Positions 1 to 6,198 of a stretch of 7,415 nucleotides of DNA are shown in pieces. Every line of letters begins with the position of its first letter. The stretch's first letter is position 1. The stretch spans positions 1-7,415 of the forward strand of contig JAGRCC010000953.1 in assembly GCA_020433785.1 (NCBI GenBank). Direction: 5' to 3'. This DNA comes from Anaerolineae bacterium. Its GTDB lineage: Bacteria; Chloroflexota; Anaerolineae; 4572-78; J111. The notes under the pieces were generated by a model. That model was given only the letters and a program-made list of their open reading frames with translations. It was not told the origin of the DNA and did no database searches. The position numbers and the translations under genes were made by a program.

Positions 1-1
1 C

Positions 2-1110
2 GACGGCACACCCAACTATCTCGACCCCGACGACGATGGAGACGGCGAAAATACCGCCGACGAAGACAGCAATGGCGACAGCGACAACGATCCCAGCACC
101 AATCCCGATGACACCGACGGTGATGGCATTCCCGACTATCTGGATGCCGATGACGATGGCCCCGGCTCCGGCGACAGCGACGGCGATGGTGTTGATGATG
201 ACGAAGAGGACGTAAATAACAACAATAATCCGCTCGATGATGACACCGATAACGACGGTACGCCCAACTACATGGACGCCGATGACGATGGTGATGGAAT
301 TCCCACCATCGATGAAGATATCAATGGCGACGGCGACCCGACCAACGATGATATCGATGATGACGGTACGCCCAACTATCTCGATACTGATGACGATGGC
401 GATGGTACCGACACCGCTGATGAAGACAGCAACAGCGATGGCGACGGCAATCCGGCCACCAACGCTGACGACGCCGATCATGACAACATCCCCGATTACC
501 TCGATCCTGACAATGACGGCCCCGGCGCTGGCGATAGCGACGGCGACGGCGTGGATGACGACGAAGAAGACGTAGATGGCGACGGCAATCCCTTAAATGA
601 TGACACCGACAACGACGGTTTGCCCAACTACATGGACGCCGATGACGACGGCGACGGAATTCCCACCATCGATGAAGATATCAACGAAGACGGCGACCCG
701 ACCAATGACAATATCGACGGCGACGGTCAACCTAACTATCTCGATGCTGATGACGACAATGATGGTACCAACACCATCAATGAAGATAGCAACAGTGACA
801 GCGACGGCAACCCTAGCACCAATCCCGATGACACCGACGGCGACAACATTCCCGACTACCTCGATCCCGACGATGACGGTCCCGGCGCGGGCGACAGCGA
901 TAATGATACGGTCGATGATGATAAAGAAGACCCCGATGGCGACGGCAATCCACTCAATGATGACACCGATGGCGACGGCTTGCCCAACTATATGGACGAT
1001 GACGACGACGGCGACGGCATCCCCACCGCCGATGAGGACCCCAATGGTAATGGCGACCCCACGGACGATGACAGTGATGGCGATGGCGATCCAGATTACG
1101 TTGATGCCTC
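2..1110 (+). repeat. 360-bp (120-aa) tandem coding repeat, about 3 copies
   Basis: Matching phrases recur exactly 360 bp apart: 'cccaactatctcga' near 11, 371 and (with small changes) 731; 'cccaactacatgga' near 262 and 622, with a close match at 982. Each 120-residue unit splits into sub-repeats of 36, 40 and 44 residues, each opening with a D-x-D-x-D-G/N-x-P-x-Y-L/M-D phrase. Copies differ mostly at third codon positions, with no indels in the stretches compared by eye, consistent with unit duplication followed by selection on the protein. The copy starting at about 241 and the one at about 601 are complete. The first is cut by the window edge and the last is cut by the C-terminus. Confidence 0.9.
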
Positions 1111-1156
1111 ATATATCTACCATCTCCCGATCCTTCTCAATAATGAAAGTCGCTAA
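2..1156 (+). CDS. Asp-rich calcium-binding repeat exoprotein (thrombospondin type 3-like), 5'-truncated
   Basis: The reading frame is open from the left edge to the TAA at 1154-1156, so the true start, any signal peptide and N-terminal domains lie outside the window. About 384 residues are visible. Nearly all are DxDxDGD-type loops joined by 'PNYLD/PDYLD' and 'DEDxN' stretches, resembling thrombospondin type 3 repeats, in which Asp/Asn side chains coordinate Ca2+. The expected role is a calcium-stiffened stalk or spacer in a secreted or surface protein; no catalytic domain is visible. Repeats stop near position 1110 and the protein ends in the short tail 'SYIYHLPILLNNESR'. That tail recalls the 'YLPLVL' ends I associate with Chloroflexota secreted proteins and may be a sorting or anchoring signal (inference). 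One unit reads VNNNNNP where the others have VDGDGNP or PDGDGNP. The coding sense is certain; the ligand and function are inferred from composition. Confidence 0.88.
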   Translation, partial: DGTPNYLDPDDDGDGENTADEDSNGDSDNDPSTNPDDTDGDGIPDYLDADDDGPGSGDSDGDGVDDDEEDVNNNNNPLDDDTDNDGTPNYMDADDDGDGIPTIDEDINGDGDPTNDDIDDDGTPNYLDTDDDGDGTDTADEDSNSDGDGNPATNADDADHDNIPDYLDPDNDGPGAGDSDGDGVDDDEEDVDGDGNPLNDDTDNDGLPNYMDADDDGDGIPTIDEDINEDGDPTNDNIDGDGQPNYLDADDDNDGTNTINEDSNSDSDGNPSTNPDDTDGDNIPDYLDPDDDGPGAGDSDNDTVDDDKEDPDGDGNPLNDDTDGDGLPNYMDDDDDGDGIPTADEDPNGNGDPTDDDSDGDGDPDYVDASYIYHLPILLNNESR

Positions 1157-1177
1157 CTAAGATAGATTAGCCAAACC

Positions 1178-1214
1178 AAAAATGCCGGCTCGTTAGCGAG
1201 CCGGCATTTTTTTT
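1178..1214 (+). terminator. Rho-independent terminator, probably bidirectional
   Basis: A perfect stem pairs TGCCGGCTCG (1183-1192) with CGAGCCGGCA (1197-1206) around a TTAG loop. It is extended by five A-T pairs and followed by eight T's (1207-1214). It starts 21 bp after the Asp-rich gene's stop. On the minus strand the same stem is followed by five T's, so it can also terminate the leftward gene ending at 1270. Confidence 0.92.
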
Positions 1215-1245
1215 ATACAAAACAACTTTCAAGCTAACCTCTTAT

Positions 1246-1270
1246 CAACCAACCAACAAACAAACAAACC
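1246..1270. repeat. Short simple-sequence tract (CAAC/AAAC)
   Basis: A run of roughly four-base units, first 'aacc' then 'aaac', lies between the terminator and the stop codon of the leftward gene. It is a low-complexity, slippage-prone tract outside any coding region. Nothing suggests a function. Confidence 0.6.
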
Positions 1271-2613
1271 TACCCCTCTGCATACCCCTTCACCCACCGG
1301 CCGACGCCCCATAGGGCCGCGCCTAAGATGACCAGGTGCCAGAAAGCGACCACCGGTTCGCCGCCGGAGGTGGGCAAAGTGGCGGGTGCTTCTTGGGCCG
1401 CCGGAGCCGGTTCCTCTGTCGCCATCGCTTCGGTGCTGTCGCCTTCGGCCATCGAGGCATCGCCTGTTTCAGCCATCATAGCTCCTGCGGCAGCATCGGC
1501 TTCGGAAACGGGCGTACCTTCCATGCCGGTCAGGTTAGCGAACATAACCACTTCGCCGGAGCCGGGCGCGCCGACGCCGTTGATGGTCACATAGGCGTCG
1601 CCGTTGTCGTTGAAATCAACAGAGGTGGGGAAGGACAGGCCGTCAACGACTACTTCTGAGGCGTCGCCCGCTTTAATGCGGATGATACGGCCCATGTTCG
1701 GCACCGGCCCTTGCTCGGTGAATTGGCCCACTTGGACCGCGTACATATTGCCGTCGGGCCCCATGCGCAGGTCGGTCAGCATCGTCAGGCCGGTGGCATA
1801 ATCGCTCACTTCACCGCCGGGTGATACCTGTACGACTTTGCTCGAACCGGGTATGAAGGGGAAGCCAGGCAGCAGTGATACATAGGCCGTGCCGCTGTCA
1901 TCGACCACCACGCCGGTCGGCACCGGGTCGGTCAGCAGCGCATTGTCGCGAGTAGGGCTGGGCAGCGGGCTGGGCACGGCGTCGAAGGCCGTAACCAATT
2001 CGATGTCGCCCGAAGCCGGATCGACCTTGAGTAGATCATTCGCTCCGGCGTCAGTCACCCATAGGCTACCGTCGGGCGCTGCGGTTAGGCCGTAGGGATG
2101 CGAGTCGACCAAAGTGCCATCGGGGTTTTGGTCGCGTTCCACTATCCACGTGCTGGCTACTTCAGACACCTGGCCATCCTCAATTTTGAGCACGGCGGCG
2201 CTGTTTTCCATGGCGTCAGTGCCAAGCTCGCCCAGCATTTGACCGGCGGTGGCGTAAAGGGTGCCGTCAACCATGGCTAACCGGGCGCCGCCGATCGACT
2301 CCATGCCGACCAAAACTGAGGGCAAGGTGGCTACATCACTTTGCGTACCATCAGCGGCTATTTGCACAATTCGAGCGCTTTCGCCAAACTGGGCGGTAAT
2401 TTCTTGACCGGTTTCCGGACTGATAAAGGGAATTTCCTCATCGCCGCCCACACCGGAATCGATTACCCATACGCTGCCGTCAGGTGCCACTAAAACCCCC
2501 ATTGGGGCATTGAGGCCGGTGGCCACGGTTTCGCCGCCGCCTTGGGCCTGCACCACACTACCGGCTAATATAAACAACAGGACTGCCACTACGACTACAA
2601 ATTTTGTCTTCAT
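1270..2613 (-). CDS. Secreted ScyD/ScyE-like beta-propeller protein with LPxTG-like C-terminal anchor
   Basis: 447 residues. Residues 1-23 form a signal peptide (MKTK, hydrophobic core, VQA|Q cleavage site). Residues 26-360 carry NHL/SMP-30-type propeller phrases: 'VATGLNAPMGVLVAPDGSVWV' style near 29-50, 'HPYGLTAAPDGSLWVTD' near 172-188, 'PTGVVVDDSGTAYVS' near 232-246, 'LRMGPDGNMYAV' near 282-293 and 'PTSVDFNDNGDAYVT' near 329-343. This pattern fits the ScyD/ScyE family, named from the cyanobacterial scytonemin cluster; that name does not imply scytonemin synthesis here. A Met/Ala/Glu/Thr-rich linker (about 365-410) precedes LPTSG (413-417), a hydrophobic segment (about 420-438) and a short polar tail with R439 and K442. 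That is the layout of a sortase signal, with Ser replacing the usual Thr. A GGAGGA Shine-Dalgarno (2617-2622, minus) lies 3 nt before the ATG. The gene follows the cytochrome c gene on the same strand, so it may be co-transcribed. Substrate or ligand unknown. Confidence 0.85.
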   Translation of the reverse strand: MKTKFVVVVAVLLFILAGSVVQAQGGGETVATGLNAPMGVLVAPDGSVWVIDSGVGGDEEIPFISPETGQEITAQFGESARIVQIAADGTQSDVATLPSVLVGMESIGGARLAMVDGTLYATAGQMLGELGTDAMENSAAVLKIEDGQVSEVASTWIVERDQNPDGTLVDSHPYGLTAAPDGSLWVTDAGANDLLKVDPASGDIELVTAFDAVPSPLPSPTRDNALLTDPVPTGVVVDDSGTAYVSLLPGFPFIPGSSKVVQVSPGGEVSDYATGLTMLTDLRMGPDGNMYAVQVGQFTEQGPVPNMGRIIRIKAGDASEVVVDGLSFPTSVDFNDNGDAYVTINGVGAPGSGEVVMFANLTGMEGTPVSEADAAAGAMMAETGDASMAEGDSTEAMATEEPAPAAQEAPATLPTSGGEPVVAFWHLVILGAALWGVGRWVKGYAEG

Positions 2614-2647
2614 AAATCCTCCATTGGCTTAAGATGATTTTTTGTAA

Positions 2648-2671
2648 ACAGGATGGGTTATCCTGTGTCAA
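2648..2671 (-). promoter_or_regulatory. Inverted repeat with a consensus -35-like TTGACA upstream of the propeller gene
   Basis: In the 73-bp gap between the two leftward genes, ACAGGAT (2648-2654) and ATCCTGT (2660-2666) form a 7-bp inverted repeat with a 5-nt spacer. On the minus strand TTGACA (2671-2666) abuts it. The hexamer 17 nt downstream, TTTACA, is a poor -10. No U-run follows the hairpin on either strand, so it is not a clear terminator. It could be a weak internal promoter with an operator, or an mRNA processing or stability hairpin. Confidence 0.35.
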
Positions 2672-2686
2672 CCACAGTCGTATAGT

Positions 2687-3409
2687 TTATTTTTGCTGCA
2701 ACAACATTTGGACCAGCGCGTCAACCTGGTCGTCGCTCAGGTGAGTGTAAGCGGGCATTTGGTGCGCGCTTTGCTCATAGCCTTCAACAAAGTAGGCCGC
2801 CGGATCAAGAATACTCTCGCGCAGATAGTCGGCGGCGGTGCCGGCCTGGCCCCGATAGTTGGGGTTTTTGATACGCGTCTCGGCCGTTGTGCCGAGATGA
2901 TTTTGCTCCGGGCCAAAAATACCGCCGGTGCCGGCCACATCGAGTTTATGACAGATGCCGCAGTATTGCTCTTTGTAGACTTTCAGCCCGGCAGCCATAG
3001 GGTCGCCGTCGGCTAAAGGTGCGGTGGTGGGTTTGGCTATCACGGTCACGACCTCGGTGGTCGGGGCTGAAGTTGGTGTTGGAGACAGCGTAGTAGTCGT
3101 AGTCGCTGTGGAGGATGGTTCCACAGCAGTAGATGGTGACGGAAGAGGCGGGTCGGTTGGGGAGAGTGTTAGGGTGGGAGATGGTTCCGTGGCAGTGGTG
3201 GGTGAAGGTTGGGGGAGGTCGGTTGGCGAGGCTGATGACGTGGGGGAAGCTGTCGGCGGCAGGGCGGTCGGCGTGGTCGTTGGCAACGGTTCAGACGGTT
3301 GTTGGTTGGCCGTTGCGGTGCAGCCGGTCAAGGCCATAGCCAACAGCAGGATTATGCTGCCCAGTCTGAATGGGTTGGGTAAGGAAACCAAAACTTTAAA
3401 TAGCATCAT
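2687..3409 (-). CDS. Lipoprotein monoheme cytochrome c (class I) with Pro/Thr/Ser-rich linker
   Basis: 240 residues. A hydrophobic signal (about 15-29) ends in the lipobox A-L-T-G-C30, so the protein should be lipidated and tethered to the outer face of the membrane. Residues 35-131 are a flexible Pro/Thr/Ser linker containing a duplicated 22-residue unit. Residues 137-240 are a small cytochrome c domain: heme attachment motif C150-G-I-C153-H154, followed by H216-Q-M218-P-A-Y, where Met218 is the likely sixth axial ligand, and a final helix 'LSDDQVDALVQMLLQQ'. The expected role is as a tethered electron carrier between membrane complexes; the partner oxidase is not in the window. ATG-ATG at 3409/3406 are the only plausible starts: a stop lies just upstream in frame, and no good Shine-Dalgarno is adjacent (AAGGA is about 25 nt away). 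The gene lies directly upstream of the propeller gene. Heme and lipid assignments are strong; the electron-transfer partner is unknown. Confidence 0.9.
   Translation of the reverse strand: MMLFKVLVSLPNPFRLGSIILLLAMALTGCTATANQQPSEPLPTTTPTALPPTASPTSSASPTDLPQPSPTTATEPSPTLTLSPTDPPLPSPSTAVEPSSTATTTTTLSPTPTSAPTTEVVTVIAKPTTAPLADGDPMAAGLKVYKEQYCGICHKLDVAGTGGIFGPEQNHLGTTAETRIKNPNYRGQAGTAADYLRESILDPAAYFVEGYEQSAHQMPAYTHLSDDQVDALVQMLLQQK
3098..3229 (-). repeat. 66-bp tandem duplication inside the cytochrome c linker
   Basis: Linker residues 61-82 and 83-104 align without gaps. Both begin SPTD and share PSP, TA and EPS at equal spacing, with about two thirds of residues identical. At DNA level the 'gatggttcc' phrases recur 66 bp apart. 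This indicates linker growth by tandem duplication. Confidence 0.7.
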
Positions 3410-3490
3410 TGCATGTAGGTCGATCAGTTTCTACATCCTTAAAGAATTTTATTAGGTTGAAGAACGACGGTGCTTGGGTGGTTGTAAGGT

Positions 3491-3523
3491 TGTGGCAGTA
3501 AAGGGCAGTGATGCCACATTATA
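3491..3523 (-). promoter_or_regulatory. Putative promoter -10 box overlapping an inverted repeat, upstream of cytochrome c
   Basis: On the minus strand a perfect TATAAT (3523-3518) lies about 110 bp upstream of the cytochrome c start. It overlaps by one base an inverted repeat of TGTGGCA (3491-3497) and TGCCACA (3512-3518). Transcription would begin near 3511, inside the repeat. The hexamer 17 bp upstream of the -10 (CTCTTA) is a poor -35, so the promoter may need an activator. The repeat sits where a repressor would block initiation, or it would form a 5'-end hairpin in the mRNA. Confidence 0.45.
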
Positions 3524-3602
3524 CCTGATTTTATTACAAATAAGAGTGCAATGCAACCTAAATTTTATCTTTTTTATCCCTCATCTAAATGCTGTTGTAT
3601 AA

Positions 3603-3631
3603 TTGACCTGCTTCAATTCCAATCGTATCAT
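3603..3631 (+). promoter_or_regulatory. Sigma70-type promoter for the membrane/TPR operon
   Basis: TTGACC (3603-3608), a 17-bp spacer and TATCAT (3626-3631) each match the consensus at five of six positions. The predicted start is near 3638, giving a 5' untranslated leader of about 180 nt before the ATG at 3818. Another TATAAT at 3598-3603 has no matching -35. Confidence 0.6.
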
Positions 3632-3651
3632 TAAGAAAAAATCACTCATCA

Positions 3652-3750
3652 GCACAGGCGATGACTTGCTAATAGGCTAAGGCTGGGAAACGACCAATCC
3701 AGTTGCAAAACCTGATAATATAGGCGCTTTTTCTTCGCCTTGGCCTGTGC
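3652..3750 (+). other. Possible structured 5' leader RNA (no family recognised)
   Basis: Within the long leader, GCACAGGC (3652-3659) is exactly complementary to GCCTGTGC (3743-3750). Between them lie two shorter pairings: CTGGG with TCCAG (about 3683-3702, including one G-U) and AGGCG with CGCCT (3722-3726 with 3736-3740). Together they could form a closed three-way junction of about 100 nt. I do not recognise a known riboswitch consensus. The rest of the 408-bp gap (3410-3817) shows no gene. The pairing is visible in the sequence; a regulatory role is inference. Confidence 0.3.
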
Positions 3751-3817
3751 CTCAGTCTTGTTTTACCCCAGGCGTAGTTAATAGCTAAATAGATCATAAA
3801 TACTGACCTACAAACTT

Positions 3818-4504
3818 ATGAGCGAAAACATATCCTCTATCCTTCCCGATGATGAAATAATCCCGGCGCCGAGCACAGCCTTTGAAACGACGATGGCTAT
3901 TCTCATCGCGGTTGTCACCATTGCCGGAGCCGTTGTGGCCTGGCGCGCGTCAGCCATCGACGCCCTGGCCGGTGATGCCGACTTTGCCGGCTTGACAGCC
4001 ACTATTAACGCGGCCCAAACAAAAATTACCAATACCAACACCGTCTACGAGCACTATCGTGGCTACACCGTCTATACCCGCAACAGCCAACTGCAAAATC
4101 AACTGGAGGAAACGGTCGATTTCGACGAAGCGTCCGACCTCGACCTGCGGGACTGGGCAGTGTTGGCGCAATCTGCCAGCGATAGCCAACAGCTTTTCTC
4201 GCGGCGCTTCTTAAATGAAGATGGCAGCTACAACCTCAAACGCGAGTTTGGCGAATCCTGGGCCGAAGCCGGGCAATCGCTCAATCTTGATCCCGCGCCT
4301 CACTTTGACCAGGCCGACGGCTATCACGCTAAATCCAACGCCCTGATTATGGTGTTTATCGTACAGGCAGTGGCTCTACTCTTTTTTACCGTGGCCGAAG
4401 GCTTAAATCCGGCCCACGCGATTTGGCGCTACAGCTTGGCGCTGCTTGGCCTGACTGCCTTGGTTTTTAGTGTGGCCGCTGCCATAATTGTTGAATTAGG
4501 ATAA
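3818..4504 (+). CDS. Three-TM membrane protein of unknown function
   Basis: 228 residues, not recognised as a named protein. A short polar N-terminus precedes TM1 (about 25-42). A soluble, mostly helical, charged region of about 130 residues follows (43-172; phrases such as 'YEHYRGYTVYTRN', 'DLDLRDWAVLAQSA' and 'FGESWAEAGQSL'). Two TMs lie near the C-terminus (about 173-193 and 204-226). This order of one TM, a soluble block and a TM hairpin recalls DUF4337-type proteins, but I cannot confirm membership. The next gene's first 220 residues share the layout and several phrases ('FE..(M)xxxIAVVT', and D-x-A-D-x-Y-x-A before TM2), so the two look like paralogues. No Shine-Dalgarno precedes ATG 3818. 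The next ATG in frame (Met26) would cut into TM1, so 3818 is preferred. First gene of a two-gene operon. Confidence 0.85.
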   Translation: MSENISSILPDDEIIPAPSTAFETTMAILIAVVTIAGAVVAWRASAIDALAGDADFAGLTATINAAQTKITNTNTVYEHYRGYTVYTRNSQLQNQLEETVDFDEASDLDLRDWAVLAQSASDSQQLFSRRFLNEDGSYNLKREFGESWAEAGQSLNLDPAPHFDQADGYHAKSNALIMVFIVQAVALLFFTVAEGLNPAHAIWRYSLALLGLTALVFSVAAAIIVELG

Positions 4505-4509
4505 ATTCC

Positions 4510-6198
4510 ATGACGTCTGAAAATAAACCGATCACCCGGACCCCGATATTTTCCGGCGAACCATTCGAGCGGTTGGTAGCGGTGATGATCGCTGTTGTGA
4601 CGGTTATCGCTGCTGTGGTTGGATTTCTACAAAGCCAGGCCAGCGTCCGCTCCGACCGCGCCCTGCGAGAAGCCCAGACCTTCGCCATCGAAGCCCTCAG
4701 CCAAAAAGCGGCCGGCGAAATCGAAACCGGCTACGCCTGGACCGATCTCTGGCGCAACTGGTCGGAACTGGACAGCCAGGCCATTATCGCCGCCGACTTT
4801 GATGACCCCGCCGCGGTCAAGCGCTATGAAACGGTTCGCGACCGGCTGGCTGATCTCAGCCCGCTGCTAGCCCCCCCCTATTTCGATCCGGCCCAGGATG
4901 ATGAACCTGACATCGCCGCTTATGAGGCCGATTTGTACGTGGTCAACTCAACCTATCTGTCCGAACGGTTTCTGGCGACGTTTAAGGTTAGTGAAGCCTG
5001 GGGCGATAAAGCCGATACCTATGTGGCTCATTTGACCATATTGGCCGTGACCTTGTTCCTGTACGGCATATCGGTTACCCTGGCCGGACAGATTCGCTGG
5101 CTGTTTGTCATCCTGGGCAGCTTGTTCGCTCTGGGAACCGTGATCTGGGTGATTGTGGTTTACGTCCGGCCCATCTCCATCCCATCCGAGCCGGCTATCC
5201 GGGCCTTTGCCGAAGGTGTGGGCCGGCTGCATCAAGAGGTGCCGGAGGAGGCCATCGAGTTTTTTAATGAGACGGTGTCGCTGGCGCCGGCCTATGCCGA
5301 CGCCTATTACGAGCGCGGTAATGCCCATTTTGATTTGGAACAACTCGATCAGGCGGCGGCCGATTACGAAGCCGCTATCGATGCCGGCCGGCAAGATATC
5401 AACCTGGTTATGGAATTGGGCCGCGTTTACTATTATCAGGGTCGTTTGGATGATGCGCTCCGGCTGGGCCAAATGGAATTGGCCCTTGGGCCGGATAACG
5501 TGGTCTCGCAGCTCGATCTGGGGCTAATCCATCTGGCCGCCGGTCAAGTTGAGGCGGCGCAAACGGCCTTTGCCCAGGCAATGGACCTGGCCGGCCAACA
5601 GGTGGCCGCTGCCAGAGCCGCCGGTCAGGAGCCGCCCGACTCATTATGGTGGTATCTGGATGTCTCGGCCACCGATCTGGATGGCCTCTCAAGCTGCCTG
5701 ATCGATCAGGATTGTGGTGCTGCGCCGCCCTACGACATTGTTAGCCGGGCCGGAACAGATGCAGACGCGGTCGATGCCGTCGCTCAACAGCTAAAAGAGC
5801 TAACCGTCGCTCTGGAATATACCGGCCAGCCACCCGACCCAACCACCGAGGTGGACATCAGTTCGTTTGAATTCGCGACAGAACTCTATGATGATAACGA
5901 TGAGTTTATCGATTACGATATCACCGATACCTTTCCGGCCGATACCAGCGATGTAGTGCTGCTGCTGACCTATGACGGCATGCAGGACGGCCAGCAGGTG
6001 GTGGTCAAAGTGTTTGTAGATGGCGAGGAAGATCCGACCCTGCGCGTCCTCGAGACGTGGGATCAAGGTCGGGCAGGCGAAACTGAACTACTGCTCAGCG
6101 CCGGATTGTTGTCCGTCTTTACCCCCGGTGACTACTGGGTGGAAATGTATGTCGATTCTCATTTGGCCGCGCAAGAGGGCTTTACGGTTGAGGAGTAG
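4510..6198 (+). CDS. Three-TM protein with TPR repeats and a beta-rich C-terminal domain
   Basis: 562 residues. Residues 1-220 repeat the layout of the preceding protein: TM1 about 22-40, a soluble helical region 41-170, then TM2 (about 172-192) and TM3 (about 196-218). Four TPR-like units follow: about 228-261, 262-294 ('AYADAYYERGNAHFDLEQLDQA', the clearest), 296-328 and 329-362. A linker contains C396 and C402. The C-terminal domain (about 448-562) is rich in beta strands and ends with phrases like 'WDQGRAGETELLL' and 'PGDYWVEMYVD'. It resembles domains I associate with the C-termini of Chloroflexota TPR proteins (inference). TPRs suggest protein-protein scaffolding; partner and membrane side are unknown. 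The start is supported by AGGA (4498-4501) 8 nt upstream, within the last codons of the previous gene; the intergenic gap is only 5 bp, so translation is probably coupled. The 3' end overlaps the opposing mnmD gene by 17 bp. Function unknown. Confidence 0.88.
   Translation: MTSENKPITRTPIFSGEPFERLVAVMIAVVTVIAAVVGFLQSQASVRSDRALREAQTFAIEALSQKAAGEIETGYAWTDLWRNWSELDSQAIIAADFDDPAAVKRYETVRDRLADLSPLLAPPYFDPAQDDEPDIAAYEADLYVVNSTYLSERFLATFKVSEAWGDKADTYVAHLTILAVTLFLYGISVTLAGQIRWLFVILGSLFALGTVIWVIVVYVRPISIPSEPAIRAFAEGVGRLHQEVPEEAIEFFNETVSLAPAYADAYYERGNAHFDLEQLDQAAADYEAAIDAGRQDINLVMELGRVYYYQGRLDDALRLGQMELALGPDNVVSQLDLGLIHLAAGQVEAAQTAFAQAMDLAGQQVAAARAAGQEPPDSLWWYLDVSATDLDGLSSCLIDQDCGAAPPYDIVSRAGTDADAVDAVAQQLKELTVALEYTGQPPDPTTEVDISSFEFATELYDDNDEFIDYDITDTFPADTSDVVLLLTYDGMQDGQQVVVKVFVDGEEDPTLRVLETWDQGRAGETELLLSAGLLSVFTPGDYWVEMYVDSHLAAQEGFTVEE

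Noticed and set aside
2..1110. CRISPR array or satellite DNA.
   Set aside because: The period is 360 bp, in frame throughout, with no constant short repeat alternating with unique spacers; it is a coding repeat.
237..1160. Open frames in a second plus-strand frame of the Asp-rich region (237-575 and 597-1160) encoding Met/Thr/Pro-rich peptides.
   Set aside because: They are the shifted reading of GAT/GAC-rich repeats, which rarely create stops. The product is low complexity, and the frame with clear DxDxDG motifs is the real one.
3024..3455. A 143-residue plus-strand open frame rich in Val/Gly.
   Set aside because: It is antisense to the Pro/Thr linker of cytochrome c, and its composition is the mirror of that low-complexity stretch.
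3652..3750. Fluoride or cyclic-di-GMP riboswitch, suggested by 'GGCGATGA' and 'ACAGGC' phrases.
   Set aside because: The remaining conserved positions of those families do not line up, and the downstream genes are not typical targets.
4948..5472. A 174-residue minus-strand open frame, and another at 5408-5692.
   Set aside because: Both are antisense to the TPR-protein gene, with no recognisable motifs; the sense strand has clear TM and TPR patterns.
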